NCBI GenBank assembly: GCA_036365455.1
Contig: JAWQUS010000009.1
Span: forward strand, 712,001 to 776,000
Direction of reading: 5' to 3'
Source of the DNA: Macrosoma leucophasiata
Lineage: Eukaryota > Arthropoda > Insecta > Lepidoptera > Hedylidae
Length of the DNA: 64,000 bases
Part shown: one piece after another, positions 10,870 to 21,670 of the stretch
Numbering within the stretch: the first letter of the stretch is position 1
Layout: each line of letters starts with the position of its first letter
Made by a program: the position numbers and the translations under genes
The notes under the pieces: generated by a model
What the model saw: the letters and a program-made list of their open reading frames with translations, nothing else
The model's database searches: none
What the model was told of the DNA's origin: nothing

Positions 10870-11036
10870 CTTGTACGAACCTGTAATTGCCGGCACAGAG
10901 GCAAAACACCTAAGGCCTCAGGAGTGGTAACGCATCTACATTTTGATTAAGGTCTTAGTGTTCTATAGGCTGCAGTCATCATTTAACATCAATGTGAACT
11001 ACATGCTTGTTTGCCACTTCCATTACATAAAAAGAA
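10870..11036 (+). mobile_element. Family A, 3' half
   Basis: From acgaacctgtaattgccggc to cattacataaaaagaaaa; 5'-truncated. Confidence 0.75.
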
Positions 11037-11039
11037 AAG

Positions 11040-11118
11040 TTATACGACCCGGTAAATCCAGCGGTGTGAGACGACCGTTTGATTCGAAGGGTCGCGGGTT
11101 CGATCCCTATCTATTCAG
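11040..11118 (+). mobile_element. Family G tRNA-derived SINE head
   Basis: cgacccggtaaatccagcgg, then tgtgagacgaccgtttgatt and gggtcgcgggttcgatccc: a tRNA-like head with B-box, the same family as 32343 and 63288. The 3' body is missing. Confidence 0.6.
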
Positions 11119-11664
11119 GTCCGATGACTCATTAAGCCTAAGCAAGGTTTAAGCCACACTCTTCTCCCAGGAAGCTCCAATTTTTATCCGCATTTCAGTC
11201 CACTAATTATATTGAGGGAGCATAATCCAATTTTGCTGTGAAACATCCGATTTATTTGATTCAACATTCAACGAATGATTATTTAATAAAGTCTGACTTG
11301 TTTTTGAATGTAACCTCTTTTGACAGGATTTCGGTAGATATTAATTTTCATACAGATTTTGTGCTGTTGAAATCTTTTTTTTCATTTTCAAGAGGATGAG
11401 TCAATAATTTGATTTATGTATGTCATAACTGTGGATTTTTTAATTTAACAAATATGGCAAACAAGCATGCAAGTTTGCATGTGGGTGTTAAGTGATGACT
11501 GCAGCCCATAAAACATAAACCAGAGGTCATAATGCAGATGCGTTACCGCCACCTCTGAGACCTAAGTTGTTAAGAGTCTACGATAGTTATAACGTGGCCA
11601 TACTTTATCATCTAACCAGAACTGGATAATCCTGAGCACTACCATATGGTGGCAGATAGATCAC

Positions 11665-11917
11665 ATACATTTTGAACCGGGTCATTACGCGATACTGTGT
11701 TCGATAAAAGCATACGTCCTAACAGACGAATCGTGGGTGTTTGCATGTATGTTTGATTGCATAGATTTACCTCTGCCTACCCCTTCGGGGATTACAGGAG
11801 TGAAGTCACGTTACGTTGTTTTTTTAGCTTTCTTCCGACGTTTCGGTTCGGATGCGCAAGCCGAAACGTCAAAAAAAATCAAAATTGTATCGCGTAACGA
11901 CCCCGTTCAAAATGTAT
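11665..11917. mobile_element. TIR element (MITE-like) inside family A
   Basis: Outer 31-bp inverted repeats: atacattttgaaccgggtca at 11665 and its near-reverse-complement ending at 11917 (cccgttcaaaatgtat). An inner hairpin gacgtttcgg/ccgaaacgtc lies at 11837-11870. No transposase is coded. The exact termini and TSD are not certain. Confidence 0.6.
11724..11816 (+). mobile_element. Family B SINE 3' fragment
   Basis: cgaatcgtgggtgtttgcat to aggagtgaagtcacgttacg; the 3' third of B, lying within the TIR element and thus a third nesting level. Confidence 0.75.
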
Positions 11918-12097
11918 CTGATGAATGTGAAACGCGAGTGTTTTAAAAGATAAGTGGCCGATACATCAGGTAATGTGGTGGGCCTGCGCCCTCAGGCTCC
12001 AACCCTGGAATTCTACCATCAGTAAAAATAAACTCAATCCTCCGTTGACTGAAAACTAACCTAACGTATTCGTGAGCTTCATACATTGTAGCAATTA

Positions 12098-12464
12098 CAC
12101 TTGCGGATTTTCTCGCGTATACAACACTCTCAAACTTCTTACACCTGACGTTTCGGTCGCTTTCCAGCTACTGTGGTCACGCGCAGACTAATTCGACGAT
12201 GTTCAGCCTGGTCTTATATAGCTGAGAAGGAACACAACCCTAGTGCGATGTAAACTACTCGTGACGCCATCTATCGAGAAATTACTGAAAACTACGTTGC
12301 CATGTCATGCTAGCGCCACCTGTTTCTGAGGCGTCTGGCATAACGGTCCGGATTCACGCAAAAATTACTAACCGTATCTCGTGGTTTTGCAGATTTACTA
12401 GTTTGACGAAAACGTCGGGTGTAAGAAGTTTGGGAGTGTTGTATTTGCGAGAAAATCCGCAAGT
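12098..12464. mobile_element. 367-bp non-autonomous TIR transposon
   Basis: Has 55-bp terminal inverted repeats: acttgcggattttctcgc at 12099-12153 matches the reverse complement of 12410-12464 with about four mismatches. TTA on both sides (12095-12097, 12465-12467) is a candidate 3-bp TSD. The 256-bp interior has no coding capacity. Superfamily not assigned. Confidence 0.8.
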
Positions 12465-12807
12465 TTAATTTCTACAAAACTAACCTAAATCAACGTAATG
12501 CTCAAAATTAATGACCCAGTAAGCAACATTAAATATATAAAACACATCCAAGCTCATCAGCGACGTGCCCGGCTGATGCCAATTTGCATTTTAATTGAAG
12601 CGCCCTGAAAAAGCCGACACCCTTTCCCATGTAAAAAATGTTTGTGAGGGATAAATTTACACAAATTTGTCGGGCACTCAATTTGTGCGCTATTCAATAG
12701 GAAGCGAAAAAAGATTACGTAAATCCGACGCCGTATGAAAAGTTTAATTTGGTTTGCTGGTAAATTTGGTCTTTATTATATGTCTAGTTACTAAAACAAA
12801 TAAGAAT

Positions 12808-13097
12808 ACTGGTGGTAGAGCTCCAGTGACGAAGCTCGGGGGCGTAGGCACCACCGCATTACCTAATATTCTTGCCGCTAAAAGGTTGTGTTCAGCACTG
12901 TCGTGTTTCGGTTAGGTGGTAGTGTATGGCCCTGTAATTTCCGGCACAGAGGCATAACACCTTAGGCTCCAAGAGTGGTAACGCATCTGCATTTTGACCT
13001 TGGTCTTTGTGTAGGTGTCTTTAAACTGCAGTCATCACTTAACATCAATGTAAACTGCATGCTTGTTTGCCACTTTGCCACCATTACATAAAAAAAA
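12808..13097 (+). mobile_element. Family A copy, full length
   Basis: actggtggtagagctccagt through to cattacataaaaaaaa. Well preserved. Confidence 0.9.
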
Positions 13098-13103
13098 TAT
13101 TTT

Positions 13104-13165
13104 CGAGTGGTAGAGCTTTAGTGATGGAGCTCATGGGCGTAGGCATCAACGCATTACCTAATCTA
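13104..13165 (+). mobile_element. Family A 5' fragment
   Basis: The first 60 bases of A (gagtggtagagctttagtga to cattacctaatctac), cut by the start of the B copy at 13166. Confidence 0.75.
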
Positions 13166-13494
13166 CGTAACTTTACGCCCGTAGACCCCTAAGGGGTAGA
13201 CAGAGGTAGGCATGCATTTAAGCTTACATGCAAACACCCACGATTCACCTGTTACGTCTTGACCCAGGTGGCGTGACTGTTAACATCTCTGGGCATATTT
13301 CTAAACTCCAAGGTACTGGGAAACTTCAGAGAATGGAAAATTCCCAGTAGAAACAGAAAAAAGGACTTAACGTAACTTCACGCCAAAAAAGGACTTAATA
13401 CCGTCATTTCTGATAGGCTGTGACCCAGGAACCGAACCCAAGAACCCCAGCGTAATAATAGTGGCCTGCTATCACTAGGCTACTGAGGTAGTTA
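13166..13494 (-). mobile_element. Family B SINE, full length, diverged
   Basis: From gtaactttacgcccgtagac to gctactgaggtagtt; its 3' end abuts the broken family A copy. Contains a small internal repeat of the taacgtaacttcacgcc tail near 13368-13385. Confidence 0.8.
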
Positions 13495-13811
13495 ATCAAT
13501 AATAAATGATAAAATGCCGCGCCCGTTTAAATAATAACGAGGAATATCGCAATCATGTGTTATTGTAATCTTGGCGCATTGTCATTCCGTCCGAATAATT
13601 TTTATAACCGAACACGACAATGTCACGTTATATTTGCATAACAAACCAATGTTTTGTATTCCTATTTATTTTATTTTTACTTTTAAATTCGCAAACAAAG
13701 GCCCAATTGCATTTTGCTTTATGAAAAATTAATAGCAAGTGCTCGGTTTTGTAGCAGTAAAAGCATCTTTTAGTGTCTTTATTTATATTAATACATATCA
13801 ATACATACAAA
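13495..13811. other. No gene recognised
   Basis: AT-rich spacer between two B copies; nothing supportable. Confidence 0.5.
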
Positions 13812-14107
13812 ACGTAACGATACTTCACGCCTGTAATCCCCGAAGGGGTAGGCAGAGGTAAATGCATTCAAGCATACATGCAAACACCCACGATTCGCCG
13901 GTGCCGTTTTGGCCCATGTAAACACTGTAAACATGCCGTGGTGGCGAGCCTATTGACATCTCCGGGCACATTACCAAACTTCGAGGTACTGGGAAATTTC
14001 CAGAAAACGGAAAAATACCAATAGAACCAGAGATAAAGGACTTGACACCATTATCTCTGATCACCCCCTACCCGGGAATCGAACCCAAGACCTCAGTGTA
14101 GTAGTAA
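13812..14107 (-). mobile_element. Family B SINE, 5'-truncated
   Basis: From the tail acgtaacgatacttcacgcc to acctcagtgtagtagt; the tRNA-like head is cut where the family D element begins. Confidence 0.85.
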
Positions 14108-14480
14108 TTATTTTATTTAAAGAAAAAAGAAAAGAAAAAATTGACTTTAGGCGAGACTCGAACTCGCGGCCTACTGGGAATCTAGTCCAGTCGCTCTTCC
14201 AATTGAGTTCTTTACGATATTCAATAAACTGCAAAGTCTATTATATCGGTTGCAAACTAGCATAGTTGGCAATAGATGGCGCTGCTGCTACCATAAAGCA
14301 ATGCAATAAATGTGAAATAAATATTTGACAAATCGGGCAGGACTTCAGTAGCTCAATTGGAAGAGCGGCTGGACTAGATTCCCAGTAGGCCGCGAGTTCG
14401 AGTCTCGCCTGAAGTCAAATTTTTCTTTCCATTTTTCTTGAAATAAAATATATTTCAGAAGCATGTGTTAATGCGAAATA
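14108..14480 (+). mobile_element. Family D element with inverted 5' segment
   Basis: The left part (14108-14208) is the reverse complement of the D 3' end (tail plus tRNA-like unit). It joins the sense body at ttctttacgatattc (about 14208) and continues through gatggcgctgctgctacc to a sense tRNA-like unit at 14341-14416 and its tail. A 100-bp arm is therefore repeated in inverted orientation around a 140-bp centre. This layout is like twin-primed 5' inversions of LINE insertions. Confidence 0.75.
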
Positions 14481-14703
14481 ACATAAAACAATTAGTAGTA
14501 GTTGTCAATACATACAATCCTTATGAAACCAATAATTCGACACGCATTAAGGGAAAATAATTTTGCACTTTATTATACTACTTGTTTTGCCGTAAGCAGT
14601 TACTTTTATTTATAGTTTCGCACCTTACACAAAGTTACGAGATGATTCGAAAACACTGCGAAGCTCATAGTCATAGTCATAGTTAACATCGATAATCAAT
14701 GAA

Positions 14704-15049
14704 TAATAATGGCAACCCATTAAACGTCTCACTGCTGGGCACGAGTCTCTCCCCTTTTTGGTAGGAGGCCTGAAGCTTACTCCAACCACGCTGCTCCAAT
14801 GCGGATTGGTGGAGGTGGGTGGGTTAATGGCCAACCCGCTGTCGGATGTTTTCAAACTGTCCATAAGGCTTCCGACAAGGTTTAACGACTGCTATCCATC
14901 GATAGCAACCGGGACCGATGGGTTTACTTGCCCTCCGAAGCACGGAAACGCGCATTTAATTTTCCACTAGCGGTCACCCATCACACTACCCGACCGCGCC
15001 CGTAGTGCTTAACCGAGTAGATCGCTTACGATCTACACCAGCCGCTGGG
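14704..15049 (-). mobile_element. Family C 5S-derived SINE, full length
   Basis: Flanked by the TSD atcaatgaa (14695-14703 and 15050-15058). Reverse orientation: taataatggcaacccatt at the left (3' end) and agatcgcttacgatctacac at the right (5S-like head). Confidence 0.88.
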
Positions 15050-15058
15050 ATCAATGAA

Positions 15059-15475
15059 CACGACAGCCTATAGATGAATCAGAGGTCTAAAAAACGAGGC
15101 GAGGCACATTACAAAAGCATTCATATTTTCACCTCGCGCTACCAGGACAACAAGGGATGGAGGAGTATTTGAATAAAGACAATAACAGGTGCAATTAAAA
15201 CCACAGTGTAAGCCGATGCCGACACAATAAAGCACTTCATACGATGATACATGTCACCGTAAATACGTTCGTTTGTAGCGGCAATAGCTTGTTTTTGTGA
15301 AAATAAATTATGAAAGTATTGCAATATTTATTTAAATAATAGCTGTGCCCGCTATTTCGTCCGCCTGAGAATTTATGACTGTTCAGTATCCGGACGAAGT
15401 CGTAGGTGCAGCTAGTATAAAAGAAGCCTAAGTAACTCCTTCATACATAAACTATCTGCATAAAAAGAAAAAAAT
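15059..15475. other. No gene; small Helitron-like scrap
   Basis: 15344-15417 carries tgtgcccgctatttcgtccg and a partial inverse (gacgaagtcgtaggtgcagc, then tag), like the 3' end of moth Helitrons. Otherwise nothing. Confidence 0.4.
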
Positions 15476-15850
15476 GACTTCAGGCGAGACTCGAACTTGC
15501 GGCCACTGGGCACCTAGTCCAGCCGCTCTTCCAACCGAGCTACCGAAGTTCTGCCTGATATGTCAAATTTTTCCTTCACATTTATTGCATTGCCTTATGG
15601 TGGCAGTAGCAACATCTATTGCCAACAATGCTAGTTTGCTAGTTTGGCAACCGATTTAATTAACTTTGCAGTTTATTAAATATCGTAAAGAAGTCGCTTT
15701 TTCCCTTAATAATTGTTTTTACATTATTTCGCATTAACACATGCTGCTGAAATATATATTTTTAAAAGAAGAATGGAAAGAAAAATTTGACTTCAGATGA
15801 GACTCGAACTCGCGGCTACTGGGAATCTTATCCAGCTGCTCTTCAGCTGT
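15476..15850 (-). mobile_element. Family D head-to-tail dimer, partial
   Basis: Two tRNA-like units in the same orientation (15476-15550 and 15789-15850) are separated by one full tail plus body, a period of about 313 bp. The body carries the diagnostic catctattgccaacaatgc and attatttcgcattaacacat. The outer unit is degraded. Confidence 0.75.
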
Positions 15851-16508
15851 TTTTAAGTTCACTAAACATATTATTTATCGCAACCGCCTTATTATACCTA
15901 TATCGCTTAATATCGGGTATATTGAATAACTCCCACATTTTATTAAACAGTAATAACTTAAACGTCTTTCATTAACCTGCGAGATCCCACACAAAGTTGG
16001 CTTCGCATCTTGTTTATATGCTAATGCATTTTGCGTACAAGTTCCCCTGTATCGTTACGCAAATTCCACCCATAATTCTAACGCATAGATACCACAATGC
16101 CGTGTATTCTTAAATTGTATTACAAACCGGTATTATTCGAGCTTCCCGAAGTTAGGTTTTCATTTGTTTTCTTATTATTGTTATGAAATACAAGTGAACG
16201 CTTCGCATTGTTTCATAAAGTGCTCGCTTTAAAATGTTTCTATGCCGAATTAAGATTTGCTGTGATCAATAAGACTGTAAAAATCGAGTGTGTCTACATT
16301 AAGTATTCTTTCCAAAAAAAAATATGTGTATACCGAAATATAAATAAATAAATATGTATGGCCGAATTGAGGATCTCCTCGTTTTAGAACTCGGTTAAAA
16401 AAACGAATAGGGAGCGATTAAAAAAGAGTAACAAAATCCAAAAAAAGATTAAACTTACACTTACTAATACGAACAACACTACTGGCACGTAGTAGTGAAC
16501 CACTTTTA
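15851..16508. other. Spacer with family H scrap
   Basis: 16362-16420 holds tggccgaattgaggatctcc and agaactcggttaaaaaaac, antisense of a short moth repeat (family H) also at 25945 and 29178. No gene seen. Confidence 0.5.
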
Positions 16509-16762
16509 ATGGTGGTACAGTTCCAGTGTGAGAGTAGGCACCACCGCATTACGTAATCTATCTGCCACCAAATCATAATGTTCAGCACTATCGTGTTCCG
16601 GTCAGATGGTAATGTATGGCCCCGTAATAACGATTACAGAGAGATAACACCTAAGGTCACACGGGTGGCAACGCATGACCGCTGGTTTTTGTGTAGATAC
16701 GAATATCTATAGGCTGCAGTCATCATTTAACATCAATGTGAACTGCATGCCTGTTTGCCTTT
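16509..16762 (+). mobile_element. Family A copy, diverged
   Basis: atggtggtacagttccagtg to gaactgcatgcctgtttgcc; the A-tail is lost. Confidence 0.75.
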
Positions 16763-17215
16763 GAAACACAAAACATAGATATGTACGCTATTACCACCGA
16801 TATAAAAACTATAAAGTCGTATGAAAGTGTCCTTTATACAATTCAACGCGCACGTTTTCAACAAATATTTTCACAAGCGCTGCAACAAACTACAAACCAC
16901 GTTAATTTATTGCGCAAATAAATAGCAGACAGTCAAACTTGGTTTCTATTTTTATATTGTTGAGGAAAGTTTTCAGAACGTTGTAATCTTGTAACCACTT
17001 CGAATATTTTTAAGTGAGTTTTGCAGTCTTAAGATTTCTGCTCACTACATCGTGTCAGACCATGACCGTGCTAGGAGCGTGTCAGGCAAAAAAATATTCT
17101 TTGTATTGAAGAGTATGAGACCATGCCCTCCGACAACGTCGCATGCAATGCACGAAGCGTCAAGAATTGTGGCCGAGAATATTTTGCCGGTGCCGATACG
17201 CTCCCAATGCAAAAT
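16763..17215. other. No gene recognised
   Basis: Unassigned intron DNA; the two opposite short frames at 17052-17259 have no motif. Confidence 0.5.
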
Positions 17216-17494
17216 ACTGGTGGTAGAGCTCTATTGATTGAGCTCGGCGTAGGCATCACCGCATTATCTAATATAGTTGCCGCTAAATGATAGTGTTCAG
17301 CACTGTCGTGTTACCGTCAGGTAGTAATGTACAGCCAGTTAATTTCCGGCACAGAGGCATAACACCTTAGGCCTCAGGAGTGGTAACGCATCTGCATTTG
17401 ACCTTGGTCTTACTGTAAGTGTCTATAGGCTGCAGTCATAACTTAACATCAATGTGAACTCCATACTTGTTTGCCACTACCATTACATAATAAA
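17216..17494 (+). mobile_element. Family A copy, full length
   Basis: actggtggtagagctctatt to ccattacataataaaa. Confidence 0.85.
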
Positions 17495-17705
17495 ACCGTA
17501 ACGTATGTTAGTATGATATGCTGTTGATACGTTCTAGTAGGCATAGTAGTCCGTATCGTGTTAGTTTCCGTGCTTGGTATGGTCCTAGCACAATCGTGGT
17601 ATGATACGGTGTAGTGGGCAGACTACTTTATGCGTTTCACTTGCGACTAAAAACGCGAGGGATTCATAATTTCAATCGAAAGACGTCCCCTGCTGGAACA
17701 AAGCC

Positions 17706-18172
17706 TCCCAATTGGATATGCCGTATATGGCCTCGTAATACCCTATAAGAGTGACATAACAAGGTCTTACTAAGGTGTCAGGGATGGTAACGCGTCTGCA
17801 ATTTGACTTCTGGTCCTTATGTGTGTGTCGTTTGATTCTCAGTCGAAGAGCGCTTCCAGCCCGTGAAGGTGAAAGTACCTATACGTACAGTAAGACTACC
17901 AATGTGAAAGTAGTAGTGTAGGGAACCAGATCCCCTGGTATTAGATAGCAAGTCAAGTTTAAGTGTTAGAATAAATTAGCGTAAGGAAAATTTATGCAGA
18001 AACCAGAATACAGTCCTCATTCTTAAAGAGCGCAGACTTGTCATTTTCGGTGAAAGCCGAAGTATCCCCCACAAGTTGTTTGGTGTAACTGCAACTTATA
18101 GGTTGCAGTTATCATTTAACATCAATATGAATGACATGGCTGTTTGCCTCCTTCATTAAATGAAAAAAAAAA
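17706..18172 (+). mobile_element. Family A pieces, old
   Basis: A central part at 17706-17838 (tatggcctcgtaatacccta to tggtccttatgtgtgtgtcg) and a 3' part at 18090-18172 (ataggttgcagttatcattt, then an A-tail). They may be one copy split by about 250 bp of unknown DNA. Confidence 0.55.
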
Positions 18173-18662
18173 TATCGCCAACTTTTAAGTGCGGATTGGC
18201 GTCTCATTTCTCTTTGTTACCTATAGTGCATTTGTTGCTAGATCGGCAACAGAAATACTTTTCCAGTGAACATTTCAACTCTCTATCTAAAACGGTTCTT
18301 AAGATGCAGCTTGGTGACAAACAAACAGACAGTCCCATTGTTGCTCTCTGTGTACGGAACTCAAATGATCAGACTATGCAATACTCCATTCATTTAGAAA
18401 ACCTGGCCTGTAAGTAAAACTCTTTCATTCGCGTGTGCGACTTTTGGTAAAAGCTTTTAAGAAAAATATTTTATTTACTTTGTGTATAAACGTTGGGATT
18501 ATACGAGATAAAAAAAGATTCTTGAAAGCCTCACACATATTAATATGTGAAAATTGAATTTCTTTTCATATCCATCTAGGAGTGAAGCTTAAATTGTTTT
18601 TATAACTACCTGTAAATATTGTATTTAAATGTGAGATATCAAACTAAAAAATAATAAAAAGG

Positions 18663-19185
18663 AAAGAAGGCATGCTCCAATGGTTTGGGTATTTAGAAAG
18701 AATGTCGAAAGATCGAATGACTAAACAGATTCTGATATACAATGTGAATGGTTTCAGAGGCCAACCATGACCAAGAATGACCTATCATGACCAAATAGGT
18801 GGAGTACTGTCTGAGGGTGGGGTCAAAGGTCTTAGAAATCGGCGTGCATGTTTTTATTTATGGAAGTGGCAAACAAGCGTGCAGTTCACATTGATGTTAA
18901 GTGATGACTGCAGCCTATAGATACCCACAAAAAGACCAAGGTAAAAATGCTGATGAGTTACCACTCCTGAGGCCAAAGGTGCCTATGAAGACATTACCAC
19001 CTGACTGGAACACGATAGTGCTGAACACTACCATTTAGCGGTATATTAGGTGATGCGGTGGTGCCTACGCCCGCGAGCTCCCTCACTGGAGCTCTACCAC
19101 CAGTAAAATATGCATAAACAGAGCTATGTGTGAAGAGTATAATGAATATGACGAAGCACGAGAGGTGTGTCAGGACCGGGATTCG
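18663..19185 (+). pseudogene. RTE-like LINE relic split by family A
   Basis: 18663-18850 codes for LQWFGYLERMSKDRMTKQ and GVKGLRNRRAC, with in-frame damage (a stop in the glycine-rich segment). After the family A insert it resumes at 19109-19185 with a frame ending near the CVRTGI-like segment. Homologous to the polymerase ends at 38168 and 42138. The split dates the A insert as younger. Confidence 0.7.
18851..19108 (-). mobile_element. Family A copy inside a LINE relic
   Basis: tttttatttatggaagtggc to gctctaccaccagtaaaa. The LINE reading resumes directly after it. Confidence 0.85.
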
Positions 19186-19721
19186 ACAATTATCTACGAT
19201 CAATGTTCATAATTCTAACATAATCCAAAAGCAAACGTAGCCTTATTGGGGATATTAATATTCGATGGACGGGACGAAATCGGAACTCAAGTTGGGGGTG
19301 GCAAATATTGTTTCAGTGTTTATGAATGCACAAGCCCTCTGTCCGGCGTAGACATTACAAATTGCCTCTTTGTGGTGTGATGTACTCTGGCTTTGTATGG
19401 AAGATGAATATTAGATGATGTTTTGTAGAAAGTGATTCATATTAAGATCTTGTGCATGAATTTGGGTCAAAAGGATTTGTTAGAAATTAATTATATGTAT
19501 AGATTAGTCCGTGCATCTTGAAGATTTAATATAAATTTATACATAAAATTATGAGAAATATGTAAAGGATAATCCTATACTATATGTATAAGTTGTTCTT
19601 TTTTAATGTGACTCATGACAGACAGCACGTCTCGAGACGTTACTAGTCTACTTCACCGGACAATCGGTGAGAGCAGAGGGCGCTCTTAGCCTTTAGCCTA
19701 TATATTTATACTTTTATATAA
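19186..19721. other. No gene recognised
   Basis: AT-rich spacer without supportable features. Confidence 0.5.
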
Positions 19722-19935
19722 TCTATACTAATATAATAAAGCTGAAGTTTGATTGTTTGTTTGCTTGCTTGAACGCGCTATTCTCTGGAACAACTGGTCC
19801 GATTTGAAAAATTCTTTCAGTTTTAGATAGCCTATTTATAGATGTAAGCTTAAGGCTATATAGCATCACGCTAAGACGAAAAGGAGAGGGTAAGTAACAT
19901 TGCAACCGCGCGAAGCAAGAACGTGCCACTTGTAT
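19722..19935 (+). mobile_element. Helitron-like element, 3'-truncated
   Basis: Starts A|TCTATACTAATATAAT, as in the complete copy at 24753, and runs through gaacaactggtccgatttga and gcatcacgctaagacg to ttgcaaccgcgcgaag. The 3' hairpin and CTAG are gone. Confidence 0.65.
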
Positions 19936-20351
19936 GAATATAATTATGGAGCATTTTTTATAGTTTTCAATGCTCTGAGCTAAAACTCGCTCAATAATCT
20001 AACGATTTTAACATGATAAAGTCTTACAAATCGTTAAATGCCAGCTGCACGCACGAAAATTTGTCACGTTCCACCCGCGCCGAGCCTGCAAGCGAGGGCG
20101 CGAAGTGGAAAAAAGGGAAAATGTTACAAAAATAAGTCTGTAGTATCCATAATGTCACTAGAGCTGATCACTATATCGGAAGCTTTGACTTACATGAAGC
20201 ACTAGTCCTCGGCGTACTTACGATTCTCAGAAAAATATGTAATTTTCATCGATTCCAAAAGTGGTTTGCAGCACAAAAATAGTTTCGTTCGTCGAAGTCG
20301 AGGTACGAAGATAGCTTGCGACATTCTCCTGAAGATAATAAAATATTTTAC
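19936..20351. other. No gene recognised
   Basis: Nothing supportable; a short GC-richer patch at 20040-20110 (ccacccgcgccgagcctgca) has no open frame of note. Confidence 0.45.
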
Positions 20352-20597
20352 TTTTATTATGTGATGTTGGTGCCAAAACCGCATGCAGTTCACATGGATG
20401 TTAAGTGACTACTGCAGCCTATAGACATCTACACAATAACCAGAGTGCAGATGCGTTGTCAACCCTGCAGATCCTTTGCCTCTGTGATAGTTATTACGGG
20501 GCCGTACGGGAACACTAGCATGTGGCGGCAAATAGATTAGGTAATGCGGTGGTGCCTACACCCTCGAGCTCCATCACTTGAGCTCTACCACCATGAA
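20352..20597 (-). mobile_element. Family A copy, diverged
   Basis: ttattatgtgatgttggtgc to gagctctaccaccatgaaaa. Confidence 0.75.
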
Positions 20598-20641
20598 AAG
20601 TTTATTTCTTTTATCATGATATAAAAAACTGTATATTATTG

Positions 20642-21014
20642 ATTGTTTTATATTATTTCGCATTAACACATGCTTGTGAAATATATTTTACTCGTATTTA
20701 AAGAAAAATGGAAAGAAAATTTTGACTTCAGGCGAGACTCAAACTCGCGGCCTACTGGGAATCTAGTCCAGTCGCTCTTCCAATTGAGCTACTGAAGTCC
20801 TGCCCGATTTTGTCAAATCTTTCCTTCACATTTATTGCATTGCTTTATGGTAGCAGCAGCGCCATTTATTGCCAACTATGCTAGTTAGGCAACCGATATA
20901 ATAGACTTTGCAGTTTATTGAATATCGTAAAGAAGTCGCTTTTACCCTTAATAATTGTTTTATATTATTTCGCATTAACACATGCTTGTGAAATATATTT
21001 TCTTTAAATAAAAC
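20642..21014 (-). mobile_element. Family D element with terminal direct repeats and TSD
   Basis: Bounded by an 11-bp TSD, gtatattattg (20631-20641 and 21015-21025). Both ends carry the same ~60-70 bp block, with attatttcgcattaacacat and gcttgtgaaatatatttt. The tRNA-like unit is at 20724-20799 (antisense). In the sense direction the order is terminal repeat, body, tRNA-like unit, terminal repeat. No protein is coded. The tRNA-like unit resembles tRNA-Lys (TAGCTCAATTGGAAGAGC), with a B-box-like gagttTgagtctcgcc. Confidence 0.88.
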
Positions 21015-21025
21015 GTATATTATTG

Positions 21026-21412
21026 TCTCATCGTACTCGTATAATATACCGCTATCAACCACTCCTCAAATTAGCACATTACTCGAAGGTACATGCATTA
21101 TGTAAACAGCATAATCTCTGGTAATTGCAATTCGATAATTATTGGTTAGTTTAGCTCTGCAAATCGACGATGTTTATACAATAGACCTAACAGATCACTG
21201 ACAAACAAGAAGGTAATTTGATGATTTGAATACTTTGTGCTACCGGCTGAGTTTCAATGGAATGTGGTGGACGGAATTAATATCATTGCATTTTCAGTTG
21301 TGTCTACTATTGGAAATTATATTTATTTTTTGCTTCGCATTGTCAAGACGGAGATTTGGATGGAAGAAATGTTTATGAAAACTAATGATTGTGGCAAATA
21401 TTTTATAATGTA
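21026..21412. other. No gene recognised
   Basis: AT-rich intron DNA, nothing supportable. Confidence 0.5.
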
Positions 21413-21670
21413 CTAGCTAACCCGGCAACCTTCGTATTGCCTCAGAATGAAATATGTATGTGAAATATACATATACGGACTATTTGTATGGGAAAATGAA
21501 ATTGTGTTTTTTACCATACCTCTTCAATTTCTTCATATTTTCTTACCTTTTAAACCTTTTCTGGACTTACAAAAATCATTCAAAACCAAAATTAGCCAAA
21601 TCGGTTCGGCCGTTCTCGAGTTTTAGCGAGACTAACGAACAGCAATTGAGATAGAGATATAGAGATAAGA
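21413..21670 (-). mobile_element. Helitron-like repeat
   Basis: In reverse it ends ggttgccgggttagctagt, with CTAG followed by T as in Helitron 3' ends. The other side has aatcggttcggccgttctcg and a gatata-rich edge. Class is a weak inference. Confidence 0.4.

Larger units (their letters stand above)
11453..12027 (-). mobile_element. Family A copy split by a TIR element
   Basis: The tail-side part is 11453-11662 (atggcaaacaagcatgc to ggcagatagatc) and the head side is 11960-12027 (gatacatcaggtaatg to ctaccatcagtaaa). The 297 bases between are foreign (see 11665-11917), so this copy is older than its insert. Confidence 0.7.

Noticed and set aside
11915..11945. Hammerhead-ribozyme-like core (ctgatga ... 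gaaac)
   Set aside because: Only four bases separate the two core boxes, so stem II cannot form, and no matching stems I or III were seen.
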